Shown: positions 21,384 to 35,500 of the stretch, piece after piece | Layout of the letters: each line of letters begins with the position of its first letter | Numbering within the stretch: position 1 is the stretch's first letter | Position numbers and translations under genes: made by a program | Assembly: GCF_029962835.1 (NCBI RefSeq) | Contig: NC_080588.1 | Coordinates: 42,515,001 to 42,579,000, forward strand | Origin: Magnolia sinica | Taxonomy: Eukaryota > Streptophyta > Magnoliopsida > Magnoliales > Magnoliaceae | Length of the DNA: 64,000 bases | Reading direction: 5' to 3' | Notes under the pieces: generated by a model | Databases searched by the model: none | What the model was told of the DNA's origin: nothing | What the model saw: only the letters and a program-made list of their open reading frames with translations

Positions 21384-23406
21384 TCAGCTCGTTGATCTTC
21401 GGTAGGAATATATTCTAGAGATAACTTTTTCTTCTACTAATTCCCTTATATAATGAAATCTAATGTCAATGTGCTTAGTACGAGAATGCTTAATAGGATT
21501 TTTTAAAATATTTATCGCACTGGAATTATCACAATGTAATAACATAGAATCCTGTTTAATTCCATAATCACTTAGCATTCGTTGCATCCAAACAAGCTGT
21601 GTACATGCATTACCAGCTGCGATATACTCAGCTTCAGTTGTTGAAAGTGATATAGAATTTTGTTTCTTACTAAACCAGGAAACTAGACAATTTCCAATGT
21701 AAAAACAACCACCACTGGTTGATTTTCTATCATCTAGATTACCAGCCCAGTCAGCATCCAGCTAATTGGACACTGGTCTCATGAGGATACCAGAGACCGA
21801 GATTTACAGTACTTGCGACATATCTAATAATTCGCTTGACAGCAATCAAGCGAGATTCTTTTGGATCAGATTGATATCTTGCGTAAATACCAACACTTAG
21901 AGAAATATCAGGTCTACTAGCAGTTAAATATAACAAACTACCAATCATACTCCGATAAAATTTTGAGTCAACATTTTTACCATTAGAGTCTTTTGAGAGT
22001 TTCAGGGTAGTACTCATAGGAGTATCGAAATTCTTGTCATTCTCAAATCCAAATTTCTTGATTAGATTCAAAGCATACTTAGATTGAGAAATGAATATTC
22101 CTTCAGGTTGTTGCTTTACTTGCAATCCAAGGAAATAAGTCAATTCCCCAACCATGCTCATTTCGAACTGTGATTTCATCAAATCTGCAAACTCAGTAGT
22201 CAAGTCAGTACAAGTTGATCCATAAATGATATCATCAACATAAATCTGCACCATTAAGATATGATCATTATGTTTTTTAACAAACAGAGTTTTATCAACA
22301 GATCCCATTTGAAAATTATGACTTAAAAGAAATTTCGTTAGTTTCTCATACCATGCCCTAGGTGCTTGTTTTAATCCATAAAGTGCCTTTTTAAGCCGAT
22401 ACACATAATCAGTATTTTTGGAATCTTCAAAACCCATTGGTTGTTTAACATAGACTTCTTCATGTAAATCGCCATTTAGAAAAGCACTTTTCACATCCAT
22501 CTGATAGATCTTTATCTTTCTAAAACATGCAGTGGATATAAATAGTCTAATAGATTCAAGACGTGCTACTGGTGCAAAAGTTTCATCGAAATCAATCCCT
22601 TCAATTTGAGTATAACCTTGTACCACTAGTCTAGCCTTGTTTCTAATTATATTTCCACACTCGTTAGACTTATTTTTGAAAATCCATTTTGTTCCAATGA
22701 TGTGTTTATCTTTAGGTCTTGGTACGAGATACCAAACATTATTTCTTACAAATTGGTTGAGTTCTTCTTGCATCGCAACAATCCAGTTCTCATCAGCAAG
22801 AGCTTCTTTTACATTAGATGGTTCTATTTGGGATGTAAAACATATATAATTACATATATCCTCAAGTTGTCTACGGGTGCGAACACCGGTGAGAGGGTTT
22901 CCAAGAATTTGTGTGGTTGGATGATCTTTAACAGTCCTCAACTCATAATCAGTCTGATTCGATGAAGTATCAGGTTTATCAATGATTAGTACTTCATCAT
23001 TATCTGAATTAGAAATTGGCGTGTTTAAGTGATCATCAATGACAACATTAATGGATACTTGAATCACACCAGTCCTTTTGTTCAGAACCTTATAAGCTCG
23101 ACTGTTTAAGGAATATCCTAGAAAAATACCTTCATCACTCTTCGTATCGAATTTTTCCAAATTTTCACGATCACGTAAAATATAGCACTTGCTGCCAAAA
23201 ACTCGAAAGTATTTAACAGTAGGCTTTTTATTGAACCACAATTCGTAAGTCGTTTTATTATTATCTTTACTAGTGTAGACTCGGTTAATAATATAACAAG
23301 CTGTGTTGACTGCTTCAGCCCAAAGATTTTTAGAGAGCTTCATGCTATTCAACATGACATTAGCCATTTCTTGAAGCACCCTATTCTTTCTTTCTACAAT
23401 TCCATT
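21384..23406 (-). pseudogene. copia integrase end, reverse transcriptase and RNase H of element D
   Basis: After a stop at 23407-23409 the frame runs 542 residues: the end of integrase (ERKNR-like start, [11 protein letters not shown]), then RT with [40 protein letters not shown] and the intact catalytic [10 protein letters not shown], then [17 protein letters not shown] frameshift near 21770 precedes RNase H ([43 protein letters not shown]). The pol polyprotein copies element RNA into DNA. Catalytic residues are in place, but the stop and frameshift disable this copy. Confidence 0.92.
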
Positions 23407-24342
23407 TTATTGTGGAGTTTTGGGAGTAGAGAATTCATGTAATATTCCTTGGTCGGTACAGAACTTCTCAAAATTGCTATTCTCAAATTCAGATCCATGA
23501 TCACTACGAATTTTACTGATTTGAGAAGATTTTTCAGTTTGAATCCTTTTGAAAACTTTTCTTACTTCTTCAAGGGTTTCAGATTTATCCCTTAAGAAGA
23601 CTACCCAAGTGAATCTGGTAAAGTCATCAACTATTACCAGGATATACTTTTTCCCACCACGACTTTCTGTTCTGGTAGGTCCTATCAGATCCATGTGGAG
23701 AAGTTCGAGTGGTCTTGATGTGGTATTTGAATTCACCTTTTTGTGTGAGTTCTTTGTTTGTTTGCCTATCTGGCACTCACCACATATTTTATCTAATTTC
23801 TGAAGTTTGGGTAAACGTCTTATAAGTTCTCGTTTGCTCAATCTATATAAATTTCGATAATGTACATGTCCAAGACGTTTGTGCCATAAATCAATCTCGT
23901 CTGTATGGACCATGTAACATGTTTGATTAGATGAGCTGGATTCGCTAATAATATAGCAATTTTCAGACGTTCTACGTCCAGTTAATATTACAGAACCCTT
24001 ATTATTTAGTATCTCACATCTTTGATTAGAAAACTGAACATTATGGTTATTATCACATATTTGAGATATACTAAGCAAGTTATGTTTTAAGCCTTCAACA
24101 TATAAAACATTTTTAAACACGGGAAGATTAAAAAGTTGAACCGTACCTTGGCCTATAATCTTGCAGTTGCTACCATCACCAAATGTGACAGAACCATCAG
24201 TCATATCTTTCAGATCCGTGAATAAAGCTTTGTCACCTGTCATATGCCTGGAGCATCCACTGTCTAGGTACCACTTTGAATGACTTGTTGCTTTGAAAGC
24301 AGTGTGAGCAACCAAGCAGGTAACTTTAGGAACCCATTTCAT
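23407..24342 (-). pseudogene. copia protease and integrase of element D, ended by a TAA stop
   Basis: The frame begins with the protease (WYLDSGCSRHMTG, the catalytic Asp intact). It continues with the pre-integrase zinc region (LWHKRLGHVHYRNL, CGECQIGKQ) and the integrase core (HMDLIGPTRTES, IVDDFTRFTWVVFL, IRSDHGSEFENSNF). It stops at TAA (23407-23409) at the second Gln position of TPQQNG, a likely CAA-to-TAA change, and resumes in the same frame at 23406. Confidence 0.92.
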
Positions 24343-25425
24343 AACTGTTTTGGGTTTAGGAACATAGTTGGTCTTCTTTTGTGTATATTTGTAGGAATGA
24401 CCTATAGAGTTAGATTTTAAGAGCTCCTTGAGTAAATCAACTATCTTTTTAGCTAGTGGATTTCATTTCTGATTAAAGTTGACATGGCTGCTTCTAGGTT
24501 TTTGAAAAGTTTTTGAATTTCTAGAAAAATCTTGATAAGTACTTTTCCCTTTTGAGTTTGAGGACTCTCCTTTAACAAACATAGGAGGAGTATACTTTTG
24601 TTTAGGAGGTAGATTTTTATCATAGCCCAACCCGGATCAATCGCCACATTTTCTTGATCCGGATAACAGTTTTTCTAACTTTGGATCACCTTGGGCATAT
24701 TTCCATGTGTCCTTTAGACTCAGAAGAGAAGATACTTCAGTTTTAAGTTTCTCAATTTCAGATTTTAAATCAATAATTAGGGAGTTTTTGAATTCCAAAT
24801 CGCATTTTGATTTTTCAAAACAATCTGAAATTTGTGATTTTTCTAAGACAAGTGATTCAAAACATTTTTTGAGTTTAGAAAACTTTTCTTTTTGAAGTTT
24901 AAGTTTGACAGCAATTTTACAACTTTCCTTATATAGGGCATTGTAAGCGTCTTAAAGATCATCTTCATTTTCACATTCACTACTCAGATTTTCTTCACTT
25001 GTTGAGTCATTATCTGAAAATGTGAATTTGGCTAGAGTCATAAGAGCTTTAACCTCATTGCCCGACTCAGTTTCAGAATCTTCTGATTCAGAAGAACCTT
25101 CAGAATCAGATGATTCATCCCATGTAGCCAACATACCCTTCTTCTTGGGTTTGTCCCTTTTAGGACATCTATTTGCTAAGTGCCCATATTCTCAACAGTT
25201 GTAACATTGACTATCTTTCAAAGATTTTCGAGATTTGGGTCTAAACTTCTTTTTATCATTTGATTTTTGAAAATCAACCCTTTTCTTGCTTTTGAAAATC
25301 TTGTAAAATTTCTTAGCTAAAAAAGCCATATCATCTTCTGAATCAGAATTTTCTTCTGAATTACATTTAGAAGATTTTAGTGCGATAGATTTACCTTTAG
25401 GAGCTTTAAAGTTTAACTCGTAGGT
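24343..25425 (-). pseudogene. Gag C-terminal region of element D with zinc knuckle
   Basis: A CCHC knuckle CYNC-x4-H-x4-C lies at 25165-25206, with an in-frame TGA (25192-25194) at the Gly position. An acidic Ser/Glu stretch (ATWDESSDSEGSSESEDSE) follows at 24952-25134, then a coiled-coil-like part (24700-24950), typical of the long SIRE-type Gag. Stops and frame changes are scattered through it. Confidence 0.75.
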
Positions 25426-26060
25426 TTATAGAGAACCAACTAGTTCTTCTACCCTCATATTATCCGTATCACGAAGTTCCTGGATCGCGGTTACTTTAGA
25501 ATTGAACCGTTCAGGAAGTGAGCATAATATTTTTTCACACACTTTACTTTCTGGGATTTTATCGCCAAGACCCCACATTGAGTTTATAATGTCATTTAAT
25601 CTAGTGTAAAAGTCCATAAACATTTCATTTTTCTCCATATGAATTTCTTCAAATCTGGTTGTGAGGAGTTGGACTTTAGATTTTTTGACAATTGTAGTAC
25701 CCTCGTGTGTCATTTCTAATATATCCCAAGCTTGCTTTGCAGTATCACAGGAAATGATTCTTTTGAACTCATCCGGTGATAGTGCGCAAGTAATTGCATT
25801 TAGTGCTTTAACATTTGCACTACTCTCACTTTTCTGAAGAGTGGTCCATTGGTAATATGGTGTGACTTTCATAGATTTTGAACCATCAACCCCAGTAACT
25901 TCCATAATAGGAGGTTTCCATTCAGTTGTTGTGGCTTGCCACACACTCTCATCCATTGATTTGAGGAAGATCCTCATTCTGGCTTTCCAATAGGATAGTT
26001 GGAGCCATGAAAGGGTGGAGGCCTAGTGACTGAAAGGCTATCAAAATTTGATATCTTAAA
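25426..26060 (-). pseudogene. Gag N-terminal domain (copia UBN2 type) of element D
   Basis: The frame from 25977 gives MRIFLKSMDESVW, ALNAITCALSPDEF, AKQAWDILEMTHEG and FYTRLNDIINSMWGLGDKI, the copia Gag polyprotein domain that forms virus-like particles. Upstream residues PPPFHGSNYP lie in another frame, implying a one-base loss near 25994. The start codon was not resolved. Confidence 0.85.
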
Positions 26061-26116
26061 TAGCTTAAATCGTTAGCTCAGGAATTAAATCCAAGAATAA
26101 AAAAAAAGAGCTATTA

Positions 26117-26129
26117 GGCTCTGATACCA
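26117..26129 (-). other. primer-binding site of element D, initiator Met tRNA
   Basis: The minus strand reads TGGTATCAGAGCC, a perfect complement to the 3' end of plant initiator tRNA-Met, two bases inside the 5' LTR. Confidence 0.95.
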
Positions 26130-26131
26130 CT

Positions 26132-28136
26132 TGAAAAGGCCTAGCTATATGTCCTAGAGGGGGGGGGGGGGGGATGATTAGGACAATGCCAAATAAAACT
26201 TATAACAGCGGAATTAAAAAGAATATGATAGCAAAAATAAATCACAATGCAAGAAAGTAAAATAACCTCAAAATTCAGATCTTGAGAGGTTGATACAAAT
26301 GTTGTTCTAAGGACAACCTTACACCAAAAACCAGAGTTTATGGTAGGACAACCTTATTTCTAGAAAGATCTTTGTATCAAATCTCAAACCAAAGAGGAAT
26401 ACAGAAATAAATATAAACTGAATTGAAATAAATTGTAATCACAAATGTATTGTTCTAGGGATAGCCATACACCATAAAAATGGCAGGGCAACCTTGCTGG
26501 AACAACTTTTAAAGGAAATTGAATATCAAGCTGATAAAGGAATAGCAGAAAATAAATTCTAAACTATTACAAAATTCTCACAATTCTTGAATTAAATGAT
26601 TACAACATTCACCACCATACATACATCCCACAAAAGAATAATTAAAGATCAGAAGTATAAATCATTCAACCACAACACAAGGGATTATAGTGGTTCGCCT
26701 GTGTGTTCACCAACTGTTAAACAACAGCCACACAGAATGCTACTCCACTCCTAATATCCTCACACAGGGGATATTAGCGTTCACTAACAAAATAGGTTTT
26801 CCCAGGTTCACCTAAAACCTTTACAATTGTGTCTTTGTCTGTGGGCTTACACAATTAAAAAAACCCCACTTCTGAGTTTTCCTGGCTCCCCTCAGATAAC
26901 CAATACAACAAGATTTTTCTGGCAAATTTTAAAAGAAACCAAAACAAAAAGGAATTTACAATTAAATGTAAAATACCTGATTATCTCATTCGTTGTAGCA
27001 GCCCGGTAGAACCAAATCAAAGTAGATGATTGAATGTCCAAGTTCAATGTCCGGTTCTCGATTACAATGGTTCTAATTCTAATAGATTTTAAATTAAACC
27101 AAATAGGGCTTGCCTTAATTGATTTTGATTCCAAAGAAAGGGAATAACAATTCCTCTTATCAAATTAGATTGGAATAGCAGAAACAAAATCAATTAAATA
27201 AAGCTAAGAAAAGAGAATATTAAATAAGCACACTTAGCTTAGATGGAGCACAGAATTATCTCTCAGAAGTTCGACGAAGATTGGCTTGAATGGATTAATT
27301 AATTCGATGATTTCTTCTGAGATTCGTGCACTATTTATAGGTGAGCAGATCGCGTCTTCGACTGGTCTAGGGAGCTCTTTGACTAGTCGAAGCAATAACA
27401 GATATTTGAAAAATCAGGCGCGATAAGCTTTGACCATTCTACGACTGGTCGAAGGTCTCCTTCGACTGGTCGAAGAACCTGAAAAACATCGCTGGATTTT
27501 GAGTCGAAGTTTTTCGACTGGTCGAAGATGCAGTCGACACTGTTCCTTCGATTGGTCGAACAGATTCCTGGACTAGTCGAAGCCTAACAGATTTTATCCG
27601 AAATTTGTAACAAACTCACGACTGATTGAGGAATTTCTTAGACTGGTCGAAGCAACTCTAGGACTAGTCGAAGAAGGCCTAGGACTAGTCGAAGAACAGA
27701 CCAAACTTATGTAAAATAAACATTCAATTTATGTATCCAAAGTGACCTACTTCTAAGGTCAACCTAAGGTCAGTCAAACCTCAACCATGAAGTAAGGACA
27801 TTGAAACATTAGGAACTAGTGACCTTTAAGTATGAGCCTTAAAGTCTTGGTGTAGTTCAATCTTGAAATCTTAATGTAGCTCAATCTTGAAAGTGTCTTG
27901 AGTTCTTTACAAACTGCCTTGTACTCTTCTTGAAGTCTTGCAGCTTGAGTCTTGTCTTGTGAGCAGTTCTTGCATTCAAGATTGATCCTTGTACTTGTGA
28001 GCTTTGCTTGTTGTGAGCTTAGCTTGTTTATGAATGTTGATCCTTGAGAGAGCTTCACTTATGCAAGTTATATATAACAGTGATTTTGGCACCACAAATT
28101 TGACAACAGACAGGGATATAAACTATAGCACTTACA
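26132..28136 (-). repeat. 5' LTR of element D
   Basis: About 2.0 kb, ending TTACA before the ATTTT duplication. It has a run of 15 G (26159-26173) where the 3' LTR has 7, and it keeps cleaner TTCGACTGGTCGAAG palindromes (27345-27695) than the other copy. Confidence 0.93.
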
Positions 28137-28141
28137 ATTTT

Positions 28142-28662
28142 CTAGCCATTCTTTACAATGGACAGATTTGGCCGCTTCACAGAAACTGTATAAGCTGGCC
28201 CTTCTCTTACATCATCTCGCGACAGTTCCTGTTAGGTCGTGAAGGAGCAACTACTCACGACATGATGTGCACGTGCAAAGTGTAAAGTGTGTCAGTAACA
28301 TCCCTACAACCTCTCAATCACACTACCTCACTGCCCACGCCATCACCCTCCCCGTCAACCACATCCACAACCATGCCATTACCCTCACCCTTGCCAAGGC
28401 CAGCACATGCGTGCCTTCTAGTACTCCACACTGGAATACACGACCCGATTTCTCTCCCTCTTTTCCAAGTAAGTTAACTAAACACAAGAGATTTTATAAT
28501 TCTAAAAAAATGTCTCATCTCCAACCAATGTGGGACTAAACAAAAACCACTTTTTTTTACACTTTTTCAAAAATGGTTTGAAGGGAAAATGGATTTTCAT
28601 TGAAATTTTAATTTTTAAAATTTAAAAATCAATTATTTATTTAACCAAAATAATTCTCAACA
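28142..28662 (-). repeat. 3' LTR of copia E, proximal part
   Basis: This resumes the LTR interrupted by element D and matches 53100-53359 (for example CAATTATTTATTTAAC). It starts TGTTGAG on the minus strand next to a polypurine tract (AAGTGGGGGAT, complement of 28663-28673). Confidence 0.85.
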
Positions 28663-31600
28663 ATCCCCCACTTGGTTAAATTAAATAATATAAACAATTG
28701 AGATAGATAAAATATGGTTCTTATGCATAATAAAAGATATCTTTCGATTTGAATCTCCATTAGTATAAGTATTTCAAAGTTCTATCAAAATTTTTGGTAG
28801 TTGCAGCCTTGAACTAGTTATTCCTTAATGACAGAATCAGAGATACCACACACATAATCATGTTTGCATTATATGAGTTTCCTGATATTACTTTCTTAGC
28901 ACATTTAATGGTAATGTGCTTATCCTATTTCATGAATGATCCTGAGAGAAACTCTATCTCTCATGAGAAGTGACACCACCTTTACATTCACATAGGTGAA
29001 ATTCTTTCAATGTTTTTGTTACTATTAAAACACATGTCCTTTATACTAGATTTCATTAAGAGTTCTAAGACTTGGCCCTCTATCAATAATGGCCAGTACT
29101 ATTCATCTTAGATGAGGTTCTATATAGTTTTTAATGCTGAAACTTTTTACTTATCAGTGACTTATTCTTGCCCATTGAACCCAAACTTAGAGATTTTCTA
29201 ATGTTAGATTGGGTTTCCATCATTGGTGGAAATTTGAGTGAAGAATTTTAACTTCAACCTTATAGGTGATGTCCTTATCACCTCTCTTGTTAGAGGTTTA
29301 GTAAAAGGATAATTCAAGTTATTATTTGACTTCACATATGAGATCGCAATAATTCCATCTCAAATCAATTGCATTATATAGTCATATCTCAGACTTATGT
29401 GCCTGGACTTTCCATTATGTATATCATTATAGGCTGTTGCAAGAGTGTTTTCGCTATCACAATAAAGTAAAATAATCGGTATAGGCTTACCACATAATGA
29501 GATCTCTAGTAGAAGATTTATTAGTCATTCAGCATCTTTACATGTTGTAGCCAAAGCTATGAACTTAGATTTCATCATCGAGTATGCTATGTATGTTTGT
29601 TTCTTGGATCCCCGAGAGACATTGTACCTCCAAAGGCGGATACCCGCCCTTTGGTGGACTTATTGTCTCCTACACTTGATATCCAACTCACATAGGTATA
29701 TCTTTCCAACACGACAAGAAATTCTGAATAGAATAGTCATAGTTTTTTAGTTGCTTTAAGATAACCAAGAACTCTAATAATAGCTTTCCAATGTTCCATA
29801 TTGAGATTACTAAAAAACCTGCTTAGTTTACTCATATCGTATGTTATATTTGGTCTTGTGCATTATATAACATACGTAAGACTGTCTATAGCACTAGCAT
29901 TAGTATAGTCAAGCTATGCAACTACTCTTCCATCATTTTCTTTCAACTTGATACTTTAATTAAATATGGTATTTACCTCTTTGATTTTTATGTGGTTAAA
30001 CTTGCTCAATATCCTCTCAATATAATGAGATGGACACAATGCATAACCCTTACTTTGTTTTTCTAACTTTGATACATATTATGGTATCCACTTGTCCAAT
30101 ATCATTCATTTTAAAATGGAAAAGAGAAACCTCTTTAATTATTTCAGTTACACATTTCATTGTATTACTAACATTTAACATGTCATTAACATATAGACAT
30201 ATAATAATAATGTAATCACTACACACCTTAAATTAAATGCATTTATTGTTACATTATGCATTAAACCATGAGATAACACCTTAAAATTGAATTTTTCATT
30301 CCACTGTTTAGGTGCTTGCTTCAATTCCTGCAATGATTTAATGAGTTTACACTTTCTTTTCATTTCATGGCAGAACAAACTCTTTCGGTTGCTCCATGTA
30401 TACCTTGTCATTGAGGTCACCATTTAGGAAAGTTGTCTATACATCCATTTGGTGTATGTAAAGATGATATATGGATGGAACTGTAAATAAAATTCTAATT
30501 GATGTTATTCTAGCTACATGTGAATATGTGTCAAAGAAATCAATTCCTTCCTTCTGACGGGATTCTTTTACTACTAATCGAGCCTTGAAGGTTTGGATAG
30601 TACCATCAATATAATATTTTCTCTTGAATACCTACTTCCACCCTATATGTTTGGAATCTGGAGGTAGATCTATTAGTTCTCACATTTGGTTTGATACAAT
30701 TGAGTCTATTTGATCATTAATGGCCTCCTTCCAAAAAATGGAGTCTTTTAAAGACATTCTCTTATTAAAGGTTTTAGAGTCATCTTCTACATTTAAAACT
30801 ATAGATATCTTCCTAATAACATTTTATGTATCACCCTTAATTAAATGAAATGAGATACATTGACAGCCTATCTGATCAGGATTAAGACTCTTCTCCACCT
30901 TTGCTCTCGGCTTCTATGAGATTCATTAGGAGTTTCAACTTCATGTTAAGTTTCTTCTATAAGATCAGTACTAGGAGTTTAGATCTCAGTATCCTTAGTC
31001 TCCATAGAGAGTGTGTTCTTAAAGAATTATATATTTATAAATTCTATAATCACATTAGATTCAAAGTCTAAAAGTTTATACGCTTTATCATTTTGTGCAT
31101 AACCTATAAAGGCATACTTAATAGACCTAGGACCCAACTTGGTTCTTATATGATCAAGTGTTCTGCAATACACGAGACACCCCTACACTCTAAGATATCT
31201 TAAGTTTGGTTTTCTTCCTTTCCATATCTCATATAAGATGTCTTAGTCTTCTTAAACAAAATTCTATTTAGAACATGGCACGCTGCTAGTAGCGCTTCTC
31301 CCCACAAACTACATGACAACTTTGCTTGTAGTACCATTGAGTTGACCATTTCAACTAAGATTTGTTTTCCTCTTTATCAGCTCATTTTATTGTTGTATGT
31401 AAGGTGTTGTGCACTAATGAATTATGACATGTTCTTCACAATAGTTAGAAATTTTATTTGAGAAGTATTTTCTTCCTCGGTCACTATGGAGAATCTTTAT
31501 TTTCCTATCCAATTGATTTTCTACTTCAGATTTGTAGATATTAAATGCATTAAATGTCTTATCTTTTAATATCAATAGGTATGCATACACATATCTAGAG

Positions 31601-31745
31601 CAATTGTCTATGATTGTTATGAAGTACATTTTACCTCATCGGGTAAGAAAATGTCATTTAACTCGCATATGTCAATATGCATTTAGTCTAACATTTTAAA
31701 TGATCTCTCAACACTTAGAAACAGTTTCTTAGTCATCTTTGACTA
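28663..31745 (-). pseudogene. copia E pol remains: integrase, RT, RNase H
   Basis: Minus-strand pieces in order: KMLD then HIDICELN (31650-31700); integrase core ITIIDNCSRYVYAYLL and ILHSDRGRKYF (31414-31629); RT end LQELKQAPKQWNEKF (30175-30423); RNase H-like LYCDSENTLATAYN and HISLRYDYI around 29390-29520; C-terminal residues to 29160. Many stops and frameshifts make it a relic. It ends at the polypurine tract at 28663-28673. Confidence 0.8.
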
Positions 31746-32569
31746 TGTCACACCCCAGACTCAGAAACTGGGCTCACGAAATTCTCGATCGCCGAATCCG
31801 GTGCTGACAGGCTCCGTGGTACCCCATTCTCAACTCCTGGCACCCATATACCAGATTTCGATCCTAGGATCCTACAATGAAGATTTTCAACATAAATTTG
31901 TTTCATAAGAAACATAACCGTAAGCATAACCCACAAACAACAACCACCAACATCACCACATATCAACTATAATAATAAAAACTTTGAGTATAATGCATAA
32001 AGGAAAATACAGGATAGGTATCAAGGCTCTAAAATCTCAGCTGCACGCTCTAACTCAGTATTATTATGGCATCCTTATGTCACCTACACGCAACGATCAT
32101 GCATAAGCATATAGAAAGCTTAGAGGGTGGTGTAAGTGTGTGCGTAAAGTAAGTGTCAAGTATGCAATATCAGAGTAATGCGGAAACATGCTGGTAAGTC
32201 TATGAATGGAAAAATGCTGGCAAGTCTATGAATGAGATGGTGCTGCCAGATTCAGGAATGCTATTAGTCGTGTCAAGGCTATGCGATACAGGGCCTACCT
32301 GGCCAAACATCATATGTAAGATGCAACATAAGAATGTCAGTCCTCATCTGAATCCTCATAACAATACAGCTCATCTCTGGAATATCACCAGGGTCTAGTA
32401 CACTCTACACTAGATTGCCACCCCAACTAGACGCGCAACCATGTAAGTGGAAGAGACATCACTATCCGCTTGGCTAGTAGTCAGCCAATATCTACCCGGC
32501 ACGTTAATAGCGGACCCATTTACGAGTTGGTTAGACTCAGCCTAGCATTGCCCACTGCTCTTAGGCGGG

Positions 32570-35500
32570 TGTAACGACCTTGGAAATTTTGTGCTAATTT
32601 TTTTTCCTTAGGTAGTTGTTTTTGGGGTAATTAGTGCTATACTCGATTGCTTGTGAAATTCGCATCAATCAGTTTAAATTGTATCTGCATGGTTCAAAAC
32701 TTGTAGATTAGTTAGCGCTATGTTGCTCTGAAATCTGGGATCCATCGCTAAATTCAGTTGTTCTGGGGAATTTTTGGAAGTTCTGGATCGGACCTGGACC
32801 GCGCGTCAAAAGTCCGCTAGCGATGATCTTAGGCTGTTGCGGTCACCATCTTGGGCTTGACTATCACCTCAAAAATCAAGTCATGTGATGTTCTGGGTCA
32901 ATTTGTTTGAGTTTGGAGTGAAGAGTGTGAGAACGGTTGGAAATTTAATAAGCTTTTATGAAATCTGAGTCGTGTAGCTTGTGCAATGATTTTAAGCTAT
33001 CTGACCGTTGGATTCTGACCTAATTTCACCCTCTGATCAGGGAAGGTGGCCCAGGCATATTCTTGTGCTTGTGGACCTGATCGAGATTCCGTGACCATTG
33101 AATTGAGTGTGGTCCGCCACGACTGATCTGAAGAGTCGGTCGGTACGAAAACTCAGCCTGACCTAGATCCATGGTCAATGAGCTTAAGTCCGACCTTTCA
33201 TGGTTATAGGCCCACCAGAAGTGCTTCGTTGGATCATAAGAGGCTGGTTTTGGTTATACCCTAAGTGTACCTTGACCCTGGGGTTATTTTCATCAATATG
33301 AAGCCTATTTATAGTCCTTAAACCCTAGCCCTCTTTTTCATACGAATTTTCTCTAACCCTTGCTTGGAAAGAGAGTGGAAAAGAGAGAGAAAGTGAGAGA
33401 GAAGTTGGTGAATCATCTTGGATTCTTTCCTATTCTTCTGCATCCTTGAATCTTCACTTTAAATTATTTTTCCAGCGATTCTGAGTTCATCTTTGGGTAA
33501 GTTAACCTAACCCTAATCTGTGTTAGAGCTTAGAATAGTCTTGGTGTTGTCGTATCTCATATTTATTCTTGCTTTAGGGTATTCTATCGCCGTTGACAAA
33601 GACAACTCGTCTGAAATCAATTCGGTGTTCTTTTCTGGCTTAAGGTGCGGACTTTAAGTATATAGGTTATGGTTTTCAAGGCTTTCAATACCAGTTAGTG
33701 ATTTATTCTTGTTATGGATGAGATTTCACATGCCAAATGTTATGTTTATGCTGCGTTCCTGATATGCATGTGTTATATTGAGATTTGTGTATTCTATGTG
33801 TATGTATAAAGTACCGTATATGTATAAAATATGCACTTGTGTTTGCCATGATTATTTGTCATGTATGTATGCTAGATGTATGTGTGACGACTCCTTGGTA
33901 AAAGGAATTGTCCAAATGCTTGTTTTTCAACATACGTCATGTATGTTGTACCATGTATTCTAAGTGTTTGTAGAAATGCCCGAATGATCTAAAGTGTAAC
34001 TTATTACACTAATTGCGGGCGTTGAGAAGTGATTCTCAACACTCCTATTGATGTGCATGATTTCCTTCTTGTTAGTTACATTCCATGTTATTTAAATCCA
34101 AGCATTACTTATGCTTACATTTATGTTAAGTTGATATTCCTCAAGTGCTTATGTACCATGATTTGAGTTGTTGTTTCCTTTACTGTCCTACATTCAATTC
34201 ATTATCTGTTGTAGTGTAATGTATTTGGGACTATGCATTAGTCCAGGAAATCGGTAATCTGCTTCATGATCGTGGCTGAGGTTGCTTTCGCCACGTAGGA
34301 CGTATTGGACGAACCCGAGTCGTATTAGAGTTGTCGGCAGTAGTTTGGCCACGCGGAGTGTTTGCGCACTCTATGTCGCTCAACTCAACGTGTGCTCGTG
34401 CTAGTCGAGTTCGTCAAGTAACCCGATTGTCCGATGTATGTTCACCATATATGGACGCTACTGCTTGAATCTAGGGTACCGAACTTACCAGTGAAATCCT
34501 AATAACCATGGTACCTCGATCCGCTAAGACTCATGAGCCGGACATGGTGGTATGGGACACCGTGGTCGAGCTGTCGGCCTAGGCTGGGGTGACGAGTCTC
34601 CCCGTAGTGACCAGTGAGCAACTAAACTCGTGAGCCGATTATGGTGGTATGGGACACTATATTCGTGTTGTCGGCTTACATTGATTGGTGACGAGCCCTT
34701 TGTAGTGACCTCGAGCATACCTGGAAACCGCAATGAGGTGACGAGCCGAACTGTGGTAGTAAAGGTATGAAAGGCATGCATTGATTGGTGACGAGCCCTT
34801 ACTATGACCTGAAACCATATGATCGTATGAAATGTCTAGGATTGACGACCCTAGAATGGATCACTGTTTAGATGGTGATATGAGGAAGGTACTTTAGCTT
34901 CCCAATCCTGCTGTATGAAAAGGACTAATAACAACTTAGTAATCATATTCATGCACCGCATTTGCATGTGCTTTGTAGATGTCGCGCACTTTGAAGTGGT
35001 GTCATGCGTAACGTAAGATGAAGACGCTGAGGGTGTACGCGTGAGGGCACGCATCATTTTGCATACATCCTTACATTAACAAGAGTACTTAGGACTTATT
35101 TAATTGTTCTGCTTTATCATTACTGCTTGATTGAACTGATAACATGTTAACCAGTGCCTTATTATTCCACTGAGTTGATCACTCACTCCCACGTTTTGGG
35201 GCAGTGTTAAACACCCACCAGACTCTGTCTTAGGTTCTGATGTTGCAGATGTGGATGCGACTTTTGAGGCAGAACGGGAGATGGATGATGATGAGGCTGC
35301 TTTCTCTTATATGCAGTTTTCAGACGGGTTCTAGCGAGCTTGTTCTGATGCGCGGGATTCTGGGATTATTTTTGGGGAATTAAATGATGTAACTTGATAC
35401 TTGTAATTTTGATAAATAACACTTTCACTACGACCGGTTGCGTATGTACTTCAGGGATTTACACTTGTACACATATATTTCTATAAGTCTTCCGCTTGCT

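Larger units (their letters stand above)
17249..28136 (-). mobile_element. SIRE-like Ty1/copia element D, complete
   Basis: A 10.9 kb element with two LTRs (17249-19239 and 26132-28136) flanked by the perfect duplication ATTTT (17244-17248 and 28137-28141). The minus-strand order is primer-binding site, gag, protease, integrase, RT, RNase H, an accessory ORF, polypurine tract. Integrase before RT marks copia; motif style and the extra ORF after pol fit the SIRE/Maximus lineage. Several stops and frameshifts show it is no longer autonomous. It landed in the 3' LTR of copia E. Confidence 0.93.

Noticed and set aside
26159..26173. The 15-G run as a special structure (G-quadruplex site)
   Set aside because: The 3' LTR has 7 G at the same place; homopolymer slippage or sequencing error is more likely than function.
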